Assembly (NCBI RefSeq): GCF_026191675.1
Contig: NZ_JAKRRY010000001.1
Coordinates: forward strand, 310,001 to 374,000
DNA: 64,000 nt
Direction of reading: 5' to 3'
Source of the DNA: Vibrio qingdaonensis
GTDB taxonomy: Bacteria > Pseudomonadota > Gammaproteobacteria > Enterobacterales > Vibrionaceae
A program made the translations under genes and the position numbers. Below, in pieces: positions 45,581 through 56,144 of the stretch. Below the pieces are notes generated by a model, which did not search any database, had not been told where the DNA came from, and saw only the letters and a list, made by a program, of their open reading frames with translations. Numbering within the stretch: the first letter of the stretch is position 1; every line of letters starts with the position of its first letter.

Positions 45581-46885
45581 CTAAATCTCTCTCATCCCCT
45601 TCTCCATACTCTGTATCAGCGGAGAAAGTAAATAATCAAGAACCGTGCGTTCCTCTAGTACAATTTGCGCTTCTACCGGCATACCCGGTTTAAGATCTAA
45701 GCCAAGATCGAGAAGCTCCGTTGCATCGAGGGCTATCTTTCCTTGATAGAAATGACCGCCTAGCCGCTCATCCACGATGCTGTCCGCAGAGAGGTGTATA
45801 AGCTCACCTGTTACCGCTGGGACTTGTCGAAAGCTGTATGATGTCAGTCGTATATTTGCTGATAGACCTTCATACACCGATTCGATATCTTTGGGTTGAA
45901 TATTCACGCTCGCCACCACACGGGTGTTTTTCGGAACAATTTCTAAAATTGTACTGGTGGGGGCGATAACGCCTCCTTGGGTATGAATGGTGAGGTTGAT
46001 CACTTCACCACTTACCGGAGCTCGTACCTCAATTCGATCATTGAGGGTGTTGGATGCTTTTAGCTGTTTTAATATGGCTTGCTGCTCTGAAACGAGCGTT
46101 TGCTTTTTTTCTTGCGCCGTGCGCATGAAGTCCATTTTCATGGCGTCTATTTGCGAGCCTAGCTCAATGATTTTACTTTGCGCCCTATTAATACGCGTTC
46201 GATGTTCGGCAATTCTCGCCACTAAGCTGGAGTACTCTCGCTTTAGTTCCAAAAACGCCACCTTGGAGACATAACCTTTTTTCAATAAAGCTGAATTGGC
46301 TTCAATTTCTTCGCTCAATAGCTTTAGTGATTGCGCATCGCTTGATAACCAAGCCTTGTAACTGTCGCTGTCGTTTTCAGACTGAGTAATTTGTTGGTGT
46401 AAGGATGCCAGTTGCTCTTTGTGAATTAACCGATTTTGATTAAGTAACGACACTTGATCACGGCGTATCTGTACTTGAATAGGCGTGAGATCATTTACCT
46501 CCGTCCACTGTATGGTCGTTCCAGACAGTTCAGCTTCTACCCGAGAAAGCCTAGACTGCACAATAAATTGCTTCTGGTTAAGTTGCTCTAGTTGGCTCAC
46601 TAATAATGGGTCAGACAGCACCAATAGCAGGTCACCTTTCTCTACACGTTGTCCCTCTTTAACCGATAAGGTTTCAACCACCCCACCAGTGTGATGTTGA
46701 ACGGCCTGGTTCTCTAGCTCTGTGACTAACTTACCTGGCGCCAATGATGCGGAACTTAACGGGGCTTGGTAGCTCCAGTATCCAACACCAACGACGCACA
46801 ATAACAACACTAACCAACCAAATAGAACGTGTCCGCTTAGTGACAAATTGAATGAACGAGATGTCTCTGTGTGAGTGAGTTTCAT
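45581..46885 (-). CDS. HlyD-family periplasmic adaptor of a type I secretion system
   Basis: A 434-residue membrane fusion protein. One N-terminal membrane segment (VLFGWLVLLLCVVGVGYWSY) is followed by the first lipoyl half (HTGGVVETLSVKEGQRVEKGDLLLVL), a long coiled-coil hairpin (about residues 90-290), the second lipoyl half (APVSGEVINLTIHTQGGVI) and the HlyD C-terminal beta domain (GMPVEAQIVLEERT). It links the inner-membrane ABC exporter to a TolC-like channel that is not encoded here. It overlaps the exporter gene by four bases (ATGA). Confidence 0.92.
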   Translation of the reverse strand: MKLTHTETSRSFNLSLSGHVLFGWLVLLLCVVGVGYWSYQAPLSSASLAPGKLVTELENQAVQHHTGGVVETLSVKEGQRVEKGDLLLVLSDPLLVSQLEQLNQKQFIVQSRLSRVEAELSGTTIQWTEVNDLTPIQVQIRRDQVSLLNQNRLIHKEQLASLHQQITQSENDSDSYKAWLSSDAQSLKLLSEEIEANSALLKKGYVSKVAFLELKREYSSLVARIAEHRTRINRAQSKIIELGSQIDAMKMDFMRTAQEKKQTLVSEQQAILKQLKASNTLNDRIEVRAPVSGEVINLTIHTQGGVIAPTSTILEIVPKNTRVVASVNIQPKDIESVYEGLSANIRLTSYSFRQVPAVTGELIHLSADSIVDERLGGHFYQGKIALDATELLDLGLDLKPGMPVEAQIVLEERTVLDYLLSPLIQSMEKGMREI

Positions 46886-48591
46886 GATGCACTCTCCATA
46901 CCACTTTCATTGCTTTTAGGGATATTGAGAATGTCACTTGTCTTGCCATATTGTTGTATTCGCCCTTCGCCAAGCACCATACAAAGACCAGTATGCTGAA
47001 TAATCGACATTCGATGAGAAATAACAACAACGGTGATGCGCTTGTAATGCGCATGAGCAATAAATTCGGTCAATGCGGCCTGTCCAGGATGGTCTAGGTT
47101 GGAATCTGGCTCATCAAGAATAAGCAGTGCTGGTTTGGTGTAAAGTGCGCGCGCCATGGCAATTCGTTGCTGCTGCCCACCTGAGAGTCGTATACCGAGG
47201 CCACCAACTAAGGTTTGGTATCCATTGGGAAGGGCAAGAATCATTTCATGGACTCCCGCCAATTTAGCAGCATCGACAATGTCTTTCGCTTCAACCTGCT
47301 CATCAAATCGACAAATATTTTGTGCAATAGTGCCGGACAATAATTGGCTATTTTGGGACACATACCCTACCTGCTTACCGAGTTCTGACACTTGCCTTTG
47401 GTTTAAGGTGGCACCGTCAATACGCACTTGCCCATTAACGGGTATCACCAGCCCCAACATGGCTTTGACTAACGTCGATTTTCCTACACCACTTCCCCCC
47501 ACTATAGCGACAGAAGCGCCGGCAGGAATAACAAATGAGAGGTCCTCAAGCAGTGGCTTTTCACTTCCATGATGCCCTAGGTTGACTTTTTCAAACTGAA
47601 TTGTGCCTTTTATTTTAGGCAGTTCGACCACATCATCCGCCTGCTCAAGATAGGCTTGACGTAAACGCTTATGTGCCTTCCAACCCTCTAACCAACTTTG
47701 CCAGTTATGAATCGCTTGCTCAACGGGTGCCAGCACTCGGCTCATTATCATTGAAGCGGCAATCAATACACCGGCTCCCACCTCATTTTCAAGCACCAGA
47801 ATTACAGAGACACATAACACGCCTATCTGTAGTAGCATGCGGGCATATTTTGCTAAGGCCAAAATGCCTCGAGAGATTTTATCTGCTGTCGCTTTGTCCA
47901 CCGTTGGGTTAATCGACTCTTTGCGCCACTTCGCCACTAAGTTGTCATTCATTCCAAGCGCTTGCACAATTTCGGCATTTTTAAGCCAATCACTCGTCAA
48001 TGCATTAAACGTACCCGCGTGCTGACTGGCGTTATTTTGCAAACGCTTAGTAACAAGCAGACTTAGGAGAGAGATAACAAAGAGCACCGTAGCACCAATA
48101 AGAGCAAAGTGACCAAGTAGTGGGTGCATTAAGTACATGACCGCGAGGAAGACAGGCGCGAATGGGGCATCAAAAAGGGCAAAAATACCCGGAGACGCGA
48201 TCACCTCTTTGACTCGCGATAAGTCAGAGAGTGGTTGGCTATGTACCCCATTGTTCTCTTGAGACTTTAGCATCGCAATGTTAAATGCAAAGTCTGATGA
48301 GTGTTGTTCAATACCATAACCATAACGTAGCATTACCTGTCCTCTCACCCAATCAAGTAATGCTTGAATAGATAAAAGAAATAATGCGACAGATGCTAGC
48401 ATCACCAAGGTTTCTCTACTTTCTGAAGATAAAACTCGGTCAAAAACCTGCATGGAAAATAAGGGTAATACCAAAAAAAGGATATTAACCGCTACCGACA
48501 CTATTGCTATGAATGTAAAAACTTTCTTGCTAAATTTAAAGTACTGCGTATTATTTAAATTAACAAGACCTTTTGCCTCAGTTAATTCCAT
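46882..48591 (-). CDS. Type I secretion ABC exporter (permease-ATPase, PrtD type)
   Basis: A 569-residue exporter with about six transmembrane segments in the first 300 residues and a C-terminal ATPase: Walker A GGSGVGKST, signature LSGGQQQRIAMARAL, Walker B LLILDEPDSNLD, H-loop VVISHR. There is no N-terminal C39 peptidase or peptidase-like domain, so it belongs to the PrtD/AprD group that exports RTX proteins without processing. GAGG lies seven bases before the ATG. It is the first gene of a three-gene operon with the HlyD and RTX genes. Confidence 0.92.
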   Translation of the reverse strand: MELTEAKGLVNLNNTQYFKFSKKVFTFIAIVSVAVNILFLVLPLFSMQVFDRVLSSESRETLVMLASVALFLLSIQALLDWVRGQVMLRYGYGIEQHSSDFAFNIAMLKSQENNGVHSQPLSDLSRVKEVIASPGIFALFDAPFAPVFLAVMYLMHPLLGHFALIGATVLFVISLLSLLVTKRLQNNASQHAGTFNALTSDWLKNAEIVQALGMNDNLVAKWRKESINPTVDKATADKISRGILALAKYARMLLQIGVLCVSVILVLENEVGAGVLIAASMIMSRVLAPVEQAIHNWQSWLEGWKAHKRLRQAYLEQADDVVELPKIKGTIQFEKVNLGHHGSEKPLLEDLSFVIPAGASVAIVGGSGVGKSTLVKAMLGLVIPVNGQVRIDGATLNQRQVSELGKQVGYVSQNSQLLSGTIAQNICRFDEQVEAKDIVDAAKLAGVHEMILALPNGYQTLVGGLGIRLSGGQQQRIAMARALYTKPALLILDEPDSNLDHPGQAALTEFIAHAHYKRITVVVISHRMSIIQHTGLCMVLGEGRIQQYGKTSDILNIPKSNESGMESAS

Positions 48592-48929
48592 TTAAACCTC
48601 AACATTTATTATCTCTAAGTCATCATGTTCACATGCGCTGTAGAATTATTATTTACTAGCAAACCGATAACGATATTAGTTGTGATTTATGAATTTATTT
48701 GACTAAATACTCAACAAAGCCCAGCAACGATACCCATTCCAATTTTTGAGATTTGTTACACCCTGCTATCAAAAGATTCGTGATGCAGATCTAAATAACA
48801 GGCGATTTGGTGATGGAGATCTCATCTTTAGAATTAAAAAAACGATAATTGATAGATTTATTTATTTACACTTGATAAGAGAAAAAATGATCCTATTACA
48901 CTTAAGGGTTAGGTGTTAATGGGGGATAA
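48592..48929. promoter_or_regulatory. Divergent region between exporter operon and solute-binding/GGDEF unit
   Basis: 338 AT-rich bases that must hold the promoters of both units. No named operator or c-di-GMP riboswitch core could be recognised by eye. Confidence 0.55.
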
Positions 48930-49985
48930 ATGAAGAATAAACTGGTGTACAAAGCCATATTAACCATTGCTTTTACTAGCGTTAAATCAGAGGCTAATTC
49001 TGAGTTAAATATACTATCTTGGCATGGCTATACCGACGCAGATGTCGTATCTTATTTTGAGGATAAGTATAACACCAAGATAAATATCACATATGTCACT
49101 AACGATAAGCAGTTACGCAACAACATTGAAAATACCGAACAGACATTTGATATCGTGGTGTTAAACTCATCAGAGTTAAAAAGATATATTAGATTGAATA
49201 GCATTCTTCCCATTGATATATCTAAAGTTTCAAATAGCAAATGGTTGAGTGAGCAATTTACACCACTTCGCCGTAACACGAAAACCTCACAACATGGCAC
49301 TATCTATGGCATGCCTTTCACTTATTCTTCAATGGGAATGATCTACCATAAAGACCGGGTAAAAACTCCCCCTTCTTCATGGAATGCGTTTTGGTCTACA
49401 ACGTACGATAAAAAAGTGTTGAGTTATGATGGCGGGACACACAACACAAGCCTTGCAGCATTGGTACTTAACCTTGACGACCCTTTTAATATTCCTAACA
49501 CCGAGCAATCCAATATCGCCGAAAAGCTTATCGCCCTAAGAGATAACTCCCTGACCTTTTATGACTCGGTTGAAGAGGCAACGCAATTATTCAATCAATT
49601 TGAAATGTCATTGATGTTTGCTAATTTTGGACGCCAGCAATTGACGTCATTACAGAAGTCCGGCGCGAATGTTGCTTATACTATTCCAACAGAAGGCGCA
49701 CTAAGCTGGCTAGACTGCTGGGCAATACTTGCTGATACTGAACACTCTGAACTTGCACACCAATGGATTAATTTCGTACTAGAACCTTGGGTTCAACTGG
49801 AAATCACCCAGCGCCACGGGCTGCAGAGCCCATTAGCTCAGTTTTCTCCCGACACACAACAACAAAAACTCATTTGGTTAACGCCCGTTGAGTCTCCGCA
49901 CGAGCGCGAAGCAATGTGGGACGCGGTCTACAGTGGAAAGTCGCTCGAAAAAGTAATGGAACACACCAAAAGAGCGAAACCATGA
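48930..49985 (+). CDS. PotD/NspS-like periplasmic solute-binding protein
   Basis: A 351-residue type II periplasmic binding protein of the spermidine/putrescine (PotD/PotF) group, with a short hydrophobic N-terminus that may be a signal peptide. Two features of polyamine pockets are kept: a W-x-x-Y at the start (ILSWHGY, as PotD NWTEY) and W-x-D in ALSWLDCWAIL (as PotD IWMD). Other PotD ligands, notably the acidic residue in the WTEY and DDAREV regions, are not kept. No permease or ATPase follows; instead the stop overlaps (ATGA) the start of a membrane GGDEF gene. This suggests a sensor role like NspS of V. cholerae rather than uptake. GGGGGA precedes the ATG. Confidence 0.82.
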   Translation: MKNKLVYKAILTIAFTSVKSEANSELNILSWHGYTDADVVSYFEDKYNTKINITYVTNDKQLRNNIENTEQTFDIVVLNSSELKRYIRLNSILPIDISKVSNSKWLSEQFTPLRRNTKTSQHGTIYGMPFTYSSMGMIYHKDRVKTPPSSWNAFWSTTYDKKVLSYDGGTHNTSLAALVLNLDDPFNIPNTEQSNIAEKLIALRDNSLTFYDSVEEATQLFNQFEMSLMFANFGRQQLTSLQKSGANVAYTIPTEGALSWLDCWAILADTEHSELAHQWINFVLEPWVQLEITQRHGLQSPLAQFSPDTQQQKLIWLTPVESPHEREAMWDAVYSGKSLEKVMEHTKRAKP

Positions 49986-51673
49986 AGCTGTCGAGCAAAA
50001 TCACCCTCATCTTCTTTTTCTCTCTCTTTAGCACATTTTCTTGTGTTGCTTGGCTCACCTATCAACATTCAGTGACATTACTCGTCGCCAACACCGAAGA
50101 GAAGATGCAACAAACGTCAGGCACCGTAATTCGTTCTTTGCAAGAAAAGCTGCATGACATCGAGCGAATGAACGATACCTTAGCAACACTGCTCGAAAAT
50201 ACGCAACAAGACAGCACAAGTTCGAAGACGTTATCCGCTATAATCGCTGCTGTGATTAAGAATGACGTGATATTTAATAGTATATCTTTGATTGATCGAG
50301 CTAAATCGCATCAAGAAATACTTCGTTTGGAGCGCGATCAACAACAGAATGTGATTCAAGTAAGTAATGATGAATTGAATAACCTCGCCCATATTCCTTT
50401 CTATACCCAATCCTATGCGTTTCATCCAAACAAGATATTTGTTTCGCCAATTTCAATGCACTACGACAGAATATCACACCCAAAACCCGTGCCTTTTGTT
50501 TTTGTCATTTACCCTTTGTCGACATTGAACAAGCGCGATATTTCGTTACTCATTGCTATCGATATCGAGCAGTTAATGGAGAATGCAACGTCCATTATGG
50601 ATGCACCCTCTACATTTTTTATCACCAATGCTAACGGCGACTACCTCTTACACCGTGACAAAGATAAACAATTTGGCTATACACGTGGAAAATTGGAACA
50701 GGTCCAACAAGACTACCCCGCGGCTCAAAAATCGGTATCTAAAAACATCGTGTCATTTTTTGAGATCAGCGATCCTCAAACACCGTCCGATCATAGCTAC
50801 GTTTATTTTTCTCCTGCTAGATTTTTCATGCACGGTACATCTCATTTCTATATGTTTGGGCAAACCAAAAGTGACGTTATTACTGAGCTTTGGACAGTTA
50901 CCGCGCTCCGCGGATTTAGTGTAACAATCGTCGTTTTTATATTCACTGCGGTACTGCTTTCTTATTCACTGTTTAGATTGATCACCCGCCCACTGACACA
51001 AATTTCTCACTTAGCACAACGTATCGCTCTAGGAAAAACCGCCCACTTTAGCCAATACAGCCAAACAGATGAAATTGGCGATTTAGCCAAAGCTCTCAAC
51101 TACCTTCAACACCATCTCAACACTAAGTTTCATGAACTCAAAGTTTCCGAGCAAAAATTTCAAGAACTCGCTCGCAGAGACGACCTCACTCGGCTCCCTA
51201 ACAGAAAAGATTTTCACTCTCGGTTAGAAAACGAAATCGCGCATCACAAACAAAATCAGTTGCACTTTGGATTGTTGTTTCTTGACGTCAATAACTTTAA
51301 AGCAATAAACGACAATAAAGGGCACCATGTTGGGGATAACCTGTTACAAGGCATTTCAAGTCTTTTAACCGATAGTCTGCGCAGTAGTGATCTTGTCTGT
51401 CGATACGGTGGTGACGAGTTTGTAATTCTGCTTTCAAACCTCAGACAGCTCAACGTCATACATATCATTTGTGACAAACTCCACTACGCAATGGAAGACC
51501 TTGTGGAGTCACTAGAATTAAGTCAGTACGATCTCTCACTAAGCATCGGTGTCTCCATTTATCCCGAGTCTGCCAACAGCCCCAATGAACTAATCCAGTT
51601 AGCGGATAAAGCCATGTATCACGCGAAACATAATGGCCGCTCTCAAACGCACTGGCACTCTCCATTTCAATAA
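49982..51673 (+). CDS. Membrane sensor diguanylate cyclase (periplasmic domain, HAMP, GGDEF)
   Basis: A 563-residue protein: membrane segment (ITLIFFFSLFSTFSCVAWL), a periplasmic Cache-like region of about 280 residues, second membrane segment (FSVTIVVFIFTAVLLSYSLF), HAMP domain (RLITRPLTQISHLAQRIALG) and a GGDEF domain. The active site is RYGGDEF near residue 478, and the inhibitory site RSSD lies five residues before it, so c-di-GMP synthesis with product feedback is expected. There is no EAL domain, unlike MbaA. It is translationally coupled to the PotD-like gene, whose product probably docks on the periplasmic region. Start 49982 overlaps that gene's stop; an upstream in-frame ATG at 49916 lies inside the neighbour. 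Confidence 0.92.
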   Translation: MKLSSKITLIFFFSLFSTFSCVAWLTYQHSVTLLVANTEEKMQQTSGTVIRSLQEKLHDIERMNDTLATLLENTQQDSTSSKTLSAIIAAVIKNDVIFNSISLIDRAKSHQEILRLERDQQQNVIQVSNDELNNLAHIPFYTQSYAFHPNKIFVSPISMHYDRISHPKPVPFVFVIYPLSTLNKRDISLLIAIDIEQLMENATSIMDAPSTFFITNANGDYLLHRDKDKQFGYTRGKLEQVQQDYPAAQKSVSKNIVSFFEISDPQTPSDHSYVYFSPARFFMHGTSHFYMFGQTKSDVITELWTVTALRGFSVTIVVFIFTAVLLSYSLFRLITRPLTQISHLAQRIALGKTAHFSQYSQTDEIGDLAKALNYLQHHLNTKFHELKVSEQKFQELARRDDLTRLPNRKDFHSRLENEIAHHKQNQLHFGLLFLDVNNFKAINDNKGHHVGDNLLQGISSLLTDSLRSSDLVCRYGGDEFVILLSNLRQLNVIHIICDKLHYAMEDLVESLELSQYDLSLSIGVSIYPESANSPNELIQLADKAMYHAKHNGRSQTHWHSPFQ

Positions 51674-51800
51674 CCGATAGGCTCTCCGTCATTTTTAAGC
51701 AAATCTAGAAAGTCTAGGTGCGGTTAATATTTGGGTAGACCAATATGATTTTAGACAGACCCGTTATCGAGTATTTGTTACACTGAACAAAACAACAAAA

Positions 51801-52637
51801 ATGAGTAATGTCATGTCGCTTTTAGCATCTGGCACGCTATCCAAAATGCGTGCTACTCTCGACTCAACGGTTCAATATCGTCTGCCGGTTGGCGAGCAAG
51901 AAATTGAACTCGCTGCCTTCATTGGTCGCACATTAACCCTTACCCATACTGGCAATATTTTTTGCAGCGCCTGTGGTAAGAAAACGAAAAAAAGCTACTC
52001 TCAAGGTCACTGTTTTGTCTGTATGCGCAAACTCGCCAGTTGCGATATGTGCATTATGAAACCTGAAACCTGCCACTACGACGCGGGGACTTGCCGAGAG
52101 CCTGAATGGGGCGAAGCCAACTGCATGGTGGACCATTTTGTCTACTTATCGAATACCTCTAGCCTAAAAGTGGGTATCACTCGCCACACTCAAATTCCCA
52201 CTCGCTGGATTGATCAAGGTGCCACACAGGGTTTGCCTATTTTAAAAGTGTCCACTCGCTACATTTCTGGCTTAATTGAGATTGAACTGGCGAAGCACAT
52301 TGCTGATAAAACCAATTGGCGCACACTATTAAAAGAGGACGGTGCCCCAATTGCGTTACAAGAAAAAGCGCTAGAACTTCTTCCTCTCGTTGCCGATAAA
52401 ATTGCAGAGATTCGAACGCAATATGGCGAGCAGTCTATCGAAATACTTGCCGAAAATATTACGCCTCTAAGTTATCCGGTAGACGAGCACCCAACAAAGA
52501 TTAAGTCTCATAACTTTGATAAAGAGCCGGTTGTGTCTGGCGTATTAAAGGGGATTAAAGGTCAATACCTAATCTTTGATACAGGCGTGATTAACATTAG
52601 AAAGTTCACTTCTTATGAAGTGGAAGTGTCTGAATAA
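51801..52637 (+). CDS. DUF2797 protein with Cys-rich zinc-type motif
   Basis: A 278-residue DUF2797 family protein. After a short N-terminal region comes CSACGKKTKKSYSQGHCFVC, then CDMCIMKPETCHYDAGTC, in all eight or more Cys with a zinc-binding look. The following segment YLSNTSSLKVGITRHTQIPTRWIDQGA resembles a GIY-YIG-type core (K-V-G-I-T-R), and a metal- or nucleic acid-linked role is possible, but function is not established. No good ribosome site precedes the ATG at 51801; an ATG at 51813 is an alternative. Confidence 0.85.
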   Translation: MSNVMSLLASGTLSKMRATLDSTVQYRLPVGEQEIELAAFIGRTLTLTHTGNIFCSACGKKTKKSYSQGHCFVCMRKLASCDMCIMKPETCHYDAGTCREPEWGEANCMVDHFVYLSNTSSLKVGITRHTQIPTRWIDQGATQGLPILKVSTRYISGLIEIELAKHIADKTNWRTLLKEDGAPIALQEKALELLPLVADKIAEIRTQYGEQSIEILAENITPLSYPVDEHPTKIKSHNFDKEPVVSGVLKGIKGQYLIFDTGVINIRKFTSYEVEVSE

Positions 52638-52655
52638 ACGAAAAACAGAACCAAC

Positions 52656-52679
52656 ATCGCCCTCTTTCATGAGGGCGAT
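52656..52679. terminator. Hairpin between DUF2797 and the PLP enzyme gene
   Basis: ATCGCCCTC pairs with GAGGGCGAT around TTTCAT, between the convergent gene ends. Confidence 0.7.
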
Positions 52680-52691
52680 AATTAGCAAACA

Positions 52692-53918
52692 TCAATGCAT
52701 CGATTCAAGGGCATCAAAAAACGTATCGACTTCGGCTAAGGTGTTATAGTGCATAAAGCCTACTCTTAACACGCCACCCAACTCCTCAATACCCAGTTGT
52801 TTAACTAAACCTAACGCATAGAAATGCCCGTTCCACACGCAGATATTCTGTTCCCCGAGCACTTTTGCCATCCATTCAGGTGAATGTACATCCGACCGTA
52901 ACGCAAAGGTTGGGGTTCTAAGCTGATGGTCTGCTTCCGACGTCCCATAGAGTGTCATGTAGTCTAATCTAGACAGCCTATCTAAAAAGTAACGACTGAT
53001 TTGTTCTTCATGCTGAGCAATGACGGTCGCAGATGATATCAACTTTTCACGAGTCCCCTTTCCTTCGCCCCATTGCGCTAAATAGTCAATCGCAGCAATT
53101 AAACCTGCCAACGACTCAAAGCTTTGAGTCCCTGTTTCAAACCGACCCGGACCAATATTGGTTGCTGGTTCAACCTTGTATGGCTCTAGCGATTGCAAAT
53201 GCTGCGGTGCAATATAGGCAATGCCTAAATGGGGTCCAAAAAACTTATAAGCAGAGCACACTAAATAGTCACACCCTAAGCTCTGCACGTCGATCAATGC
53301 ATGTGGTGCAAAGTGAACCGCGTCTACATACACTTGGGCCCCCACTTTCTTTGCGGCCGCTACAATACGGCGAATATCGGTAATAGAGCCGGTAGTATTA
53401 GACGCATATGTCACCGCCACCAACTTCGTCTTCGTGGTCAGTAATGATTCAAAGTGTTCATAATCAAGAGTACAGTGGCGCTCATCCACTTGGACCTGCT
53501 TAACAATTGCACCCTTATCATCTGCGGCTTGTTGCCACGATGAAACATTAGAATAATGATCCAGTGCCGTAACAAGGATTTCATCATCAGGTTGCCAATC
53601 ACGCGAAATTGCGCGGCTCAACTGGAACGTTAGGGACGTCATGTTAGCGCCAAAGACCACCTGATCACCGTTTTCGGCGTTAAGTAACTCAGCCGCGGCA
53701 CGGCGAGCCTTTACCATTAATGAGACGGTATGTTGACTCGAAAAGTAATGCCCACCAAGGTTTGAGTTATAACGCCCTAAATAATGCGTCATTGCCTCAA
53801 GTACTGTTTGCGGTACTTGCGAGCCACCCGGTCCATCGAGAAACACAACAGGCCGTTCATTATACCATTGCGCCAACGCCGGAAATTGTTCTCTTGCTGA
53901 GTTAGGAGTGAAGTGCAT
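52692..53918 (-). CDS. Class V PLP enzyme, cysteine desulfurase-like (VC1184 subfamily) without catalytic Cys
   Basis: A 408-residue fold-type I PLP enzyme similar to SufS/CsdA. The PLP lysine lies in CSAYKFFGPHLGIAY, the substrate loop in YNSNLGGHYFSS, and VTYASNTTGSI and VDAVHFAPH are the family pattern. The segment that in SufS carries the catalytic Cys (RTGHHC) here reads WNGHFY, so desulfuration by the SufS route is unlikely. It matches the family named after V. cholerae VC1184. It overlaps the upstream dioxygenase gene by 17 bases, with AAGGA before the ATG at 53918, so the two are coupled. Amino acid substrate unknown. Confidence 0.85.
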   Translation of the reverse strand: MHFTPNSAREQFPALAQWYNERPVVFLDGPGGSQVPQTVLEAMTHYLGRYNSNLGGHYFSSQHTVSLMVKARRAAAELLNAENGDQVVFGANMTSLTFQLSRAISRDWQPDDEILVTALDHYSNVSSWQQAADDKGAIVKQVQVDERHCTLDYEHFESLLTTKTKLVAVTYASNTTGSITDIRRIVAAAKKVGAQVYVDAVHFAPHALIDVQSLGCDYLVCSAYKFFGPHLGIAYIAPQHLQSLEPYKVEPATNIGPGRFETGTQSFESLAGLIAAIDYLAQWGEGKGTREKLISSATVIAQHEEQISRYFLDRLSRLDYMTLYGTSEADHQLRTPTFALRSDVHSPEWMAKVLGEQNICVWNGHFYALGLVKQLGIEELGGVLRVGFMHYNTLAEVDTFFDALESMH

Positions 53919-54558
53919 TATTCGCATCCTTGGCTGTGAGTACAAAGACATCCATGTGCCCTTCTGCTTTGGCGTCTACGCAACGAATAGGTTGCGCGTT
54001 ATGCCACAAGCGATGATCATCTAAAATGGCGACCTCTCCATCTTCGAGCACTTTTCGAAAGAACGGCGCTTCATGATTATCGTTGTACAGCATCACCTCT
54101 CCGCCAACAATGTTCTTACGCTCAATACCGACAATGGCAATATGGTCAAATCCATCTTGGTGCACCCCTTCAGGCGCGACTTGAGTCTCTTCATAAACGG
54201 CAGCGATACGCATTTGATGAATTTCTATCTCTTGGCCATTCGGAAGTTGATTGGACGTCATAAATAGTGAAACCAATTCTCGCATGCCTTCACTATGCAA
54301 TGTTTTGGAGAGGATAGGCTCAAAGCGACGAATCACATCCCCTTGGAAGTGATTAAAGTGTTCAGTCTGAATAAAGTCATGCTTATCTTCTTCTACTACC
54401 TTCCCATCGCAAAATTGAATCACCGAATAACGACGCAAACGATATTGCCCATCGGCATGCTCGGTATTGGGCAATTTCGAAAAAGAAGGAGAAAGCTGTT
54501 GCGTTGCTTCCTCACTGAGCTGAGTTAAATGTAGGGTATTTTCATTGGAATGTAACAT
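53902..54558 (-). CDS. 2OG-Fe dioxygenase family protein (2OG-Fe_Oxy_2)
   Basis: A 218-residue protein of the Fe(II)/2-oxoglutarate dioxygenase group that includes L-isoleucine hydroxylases. The iron-binding HxD lies in EGVHQDGFDHI and the distal His in DDHRLWHNAQPI, both present. RYSVIQFCDGKV and EIHQMRIAA fit the family. Start at 54558 is chosen over an in-frame start at 54582. It is coupled to the desulfurase-like PLP gene, so both probably act on the same small molecule, likely a hydroxylated amino acid; this is inference. Confidence 0.83.
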   Translation of the reverse strand: MLHSNENTLHLTQLSEEATQQLSPSFSKLPNTEHADGQYRLRRYSVIQFCDGKVVEEDKHDFIQTEHFNHFQGDVIRRFEPILSKTLHSEGMRELVSLFMTSNQLPNGQEIEIHQMRIAAVYEETQVAPEGVHQDGFDHIAIVGIERKNIVGGEVMLYNDNHEAPFFRKVLEDGEVAILDDHRLWHNAQPIRCVDAKAEGHMDVFVLTAKDANNALHS

Positions 54559-56041
<1,483 letters not shown>

Positions 56042-56058
56042 AACAATTGTAAAACCTT

Positions 56059-56092
56059 AGAACCCAGTGGTGTATACACTGGGTTCTTTTTT
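56059..56092 (+). terminator. Terminator of trxB
   Basis: AGAACCCAGTG pairs with CACTGGGTTCT around a seven-base loop, followed by a T run. Confidence 0.92.
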
Positions 56093-56144
56093 GTATACTC
56101 CCCGCTTCTTCTAAGAATAATACTCATTAAGTTAAGCCGTCTAA

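Noticed and set aside
44957..45631. A 224-codon plus-strand frame opposite the RTX and HlyD genes
   Set aside because: It is a shadow of the repetitive Gly/Asp codons of the RTX gene, giving a Ser/Pro-rich product without a ribosome site.
48592..48929. A c-di-GMP riboswitch in the divergent region
   Set aside because: The conserved core of the GEMM class was not found on either strand by reading.
52692..53918. Cysteine desulfurase (csdA or sufS) gene symbol
   Set aside because: The catalytic Cys position is Tyr, and no sufE or Fe-S assembly genes are adjacent.
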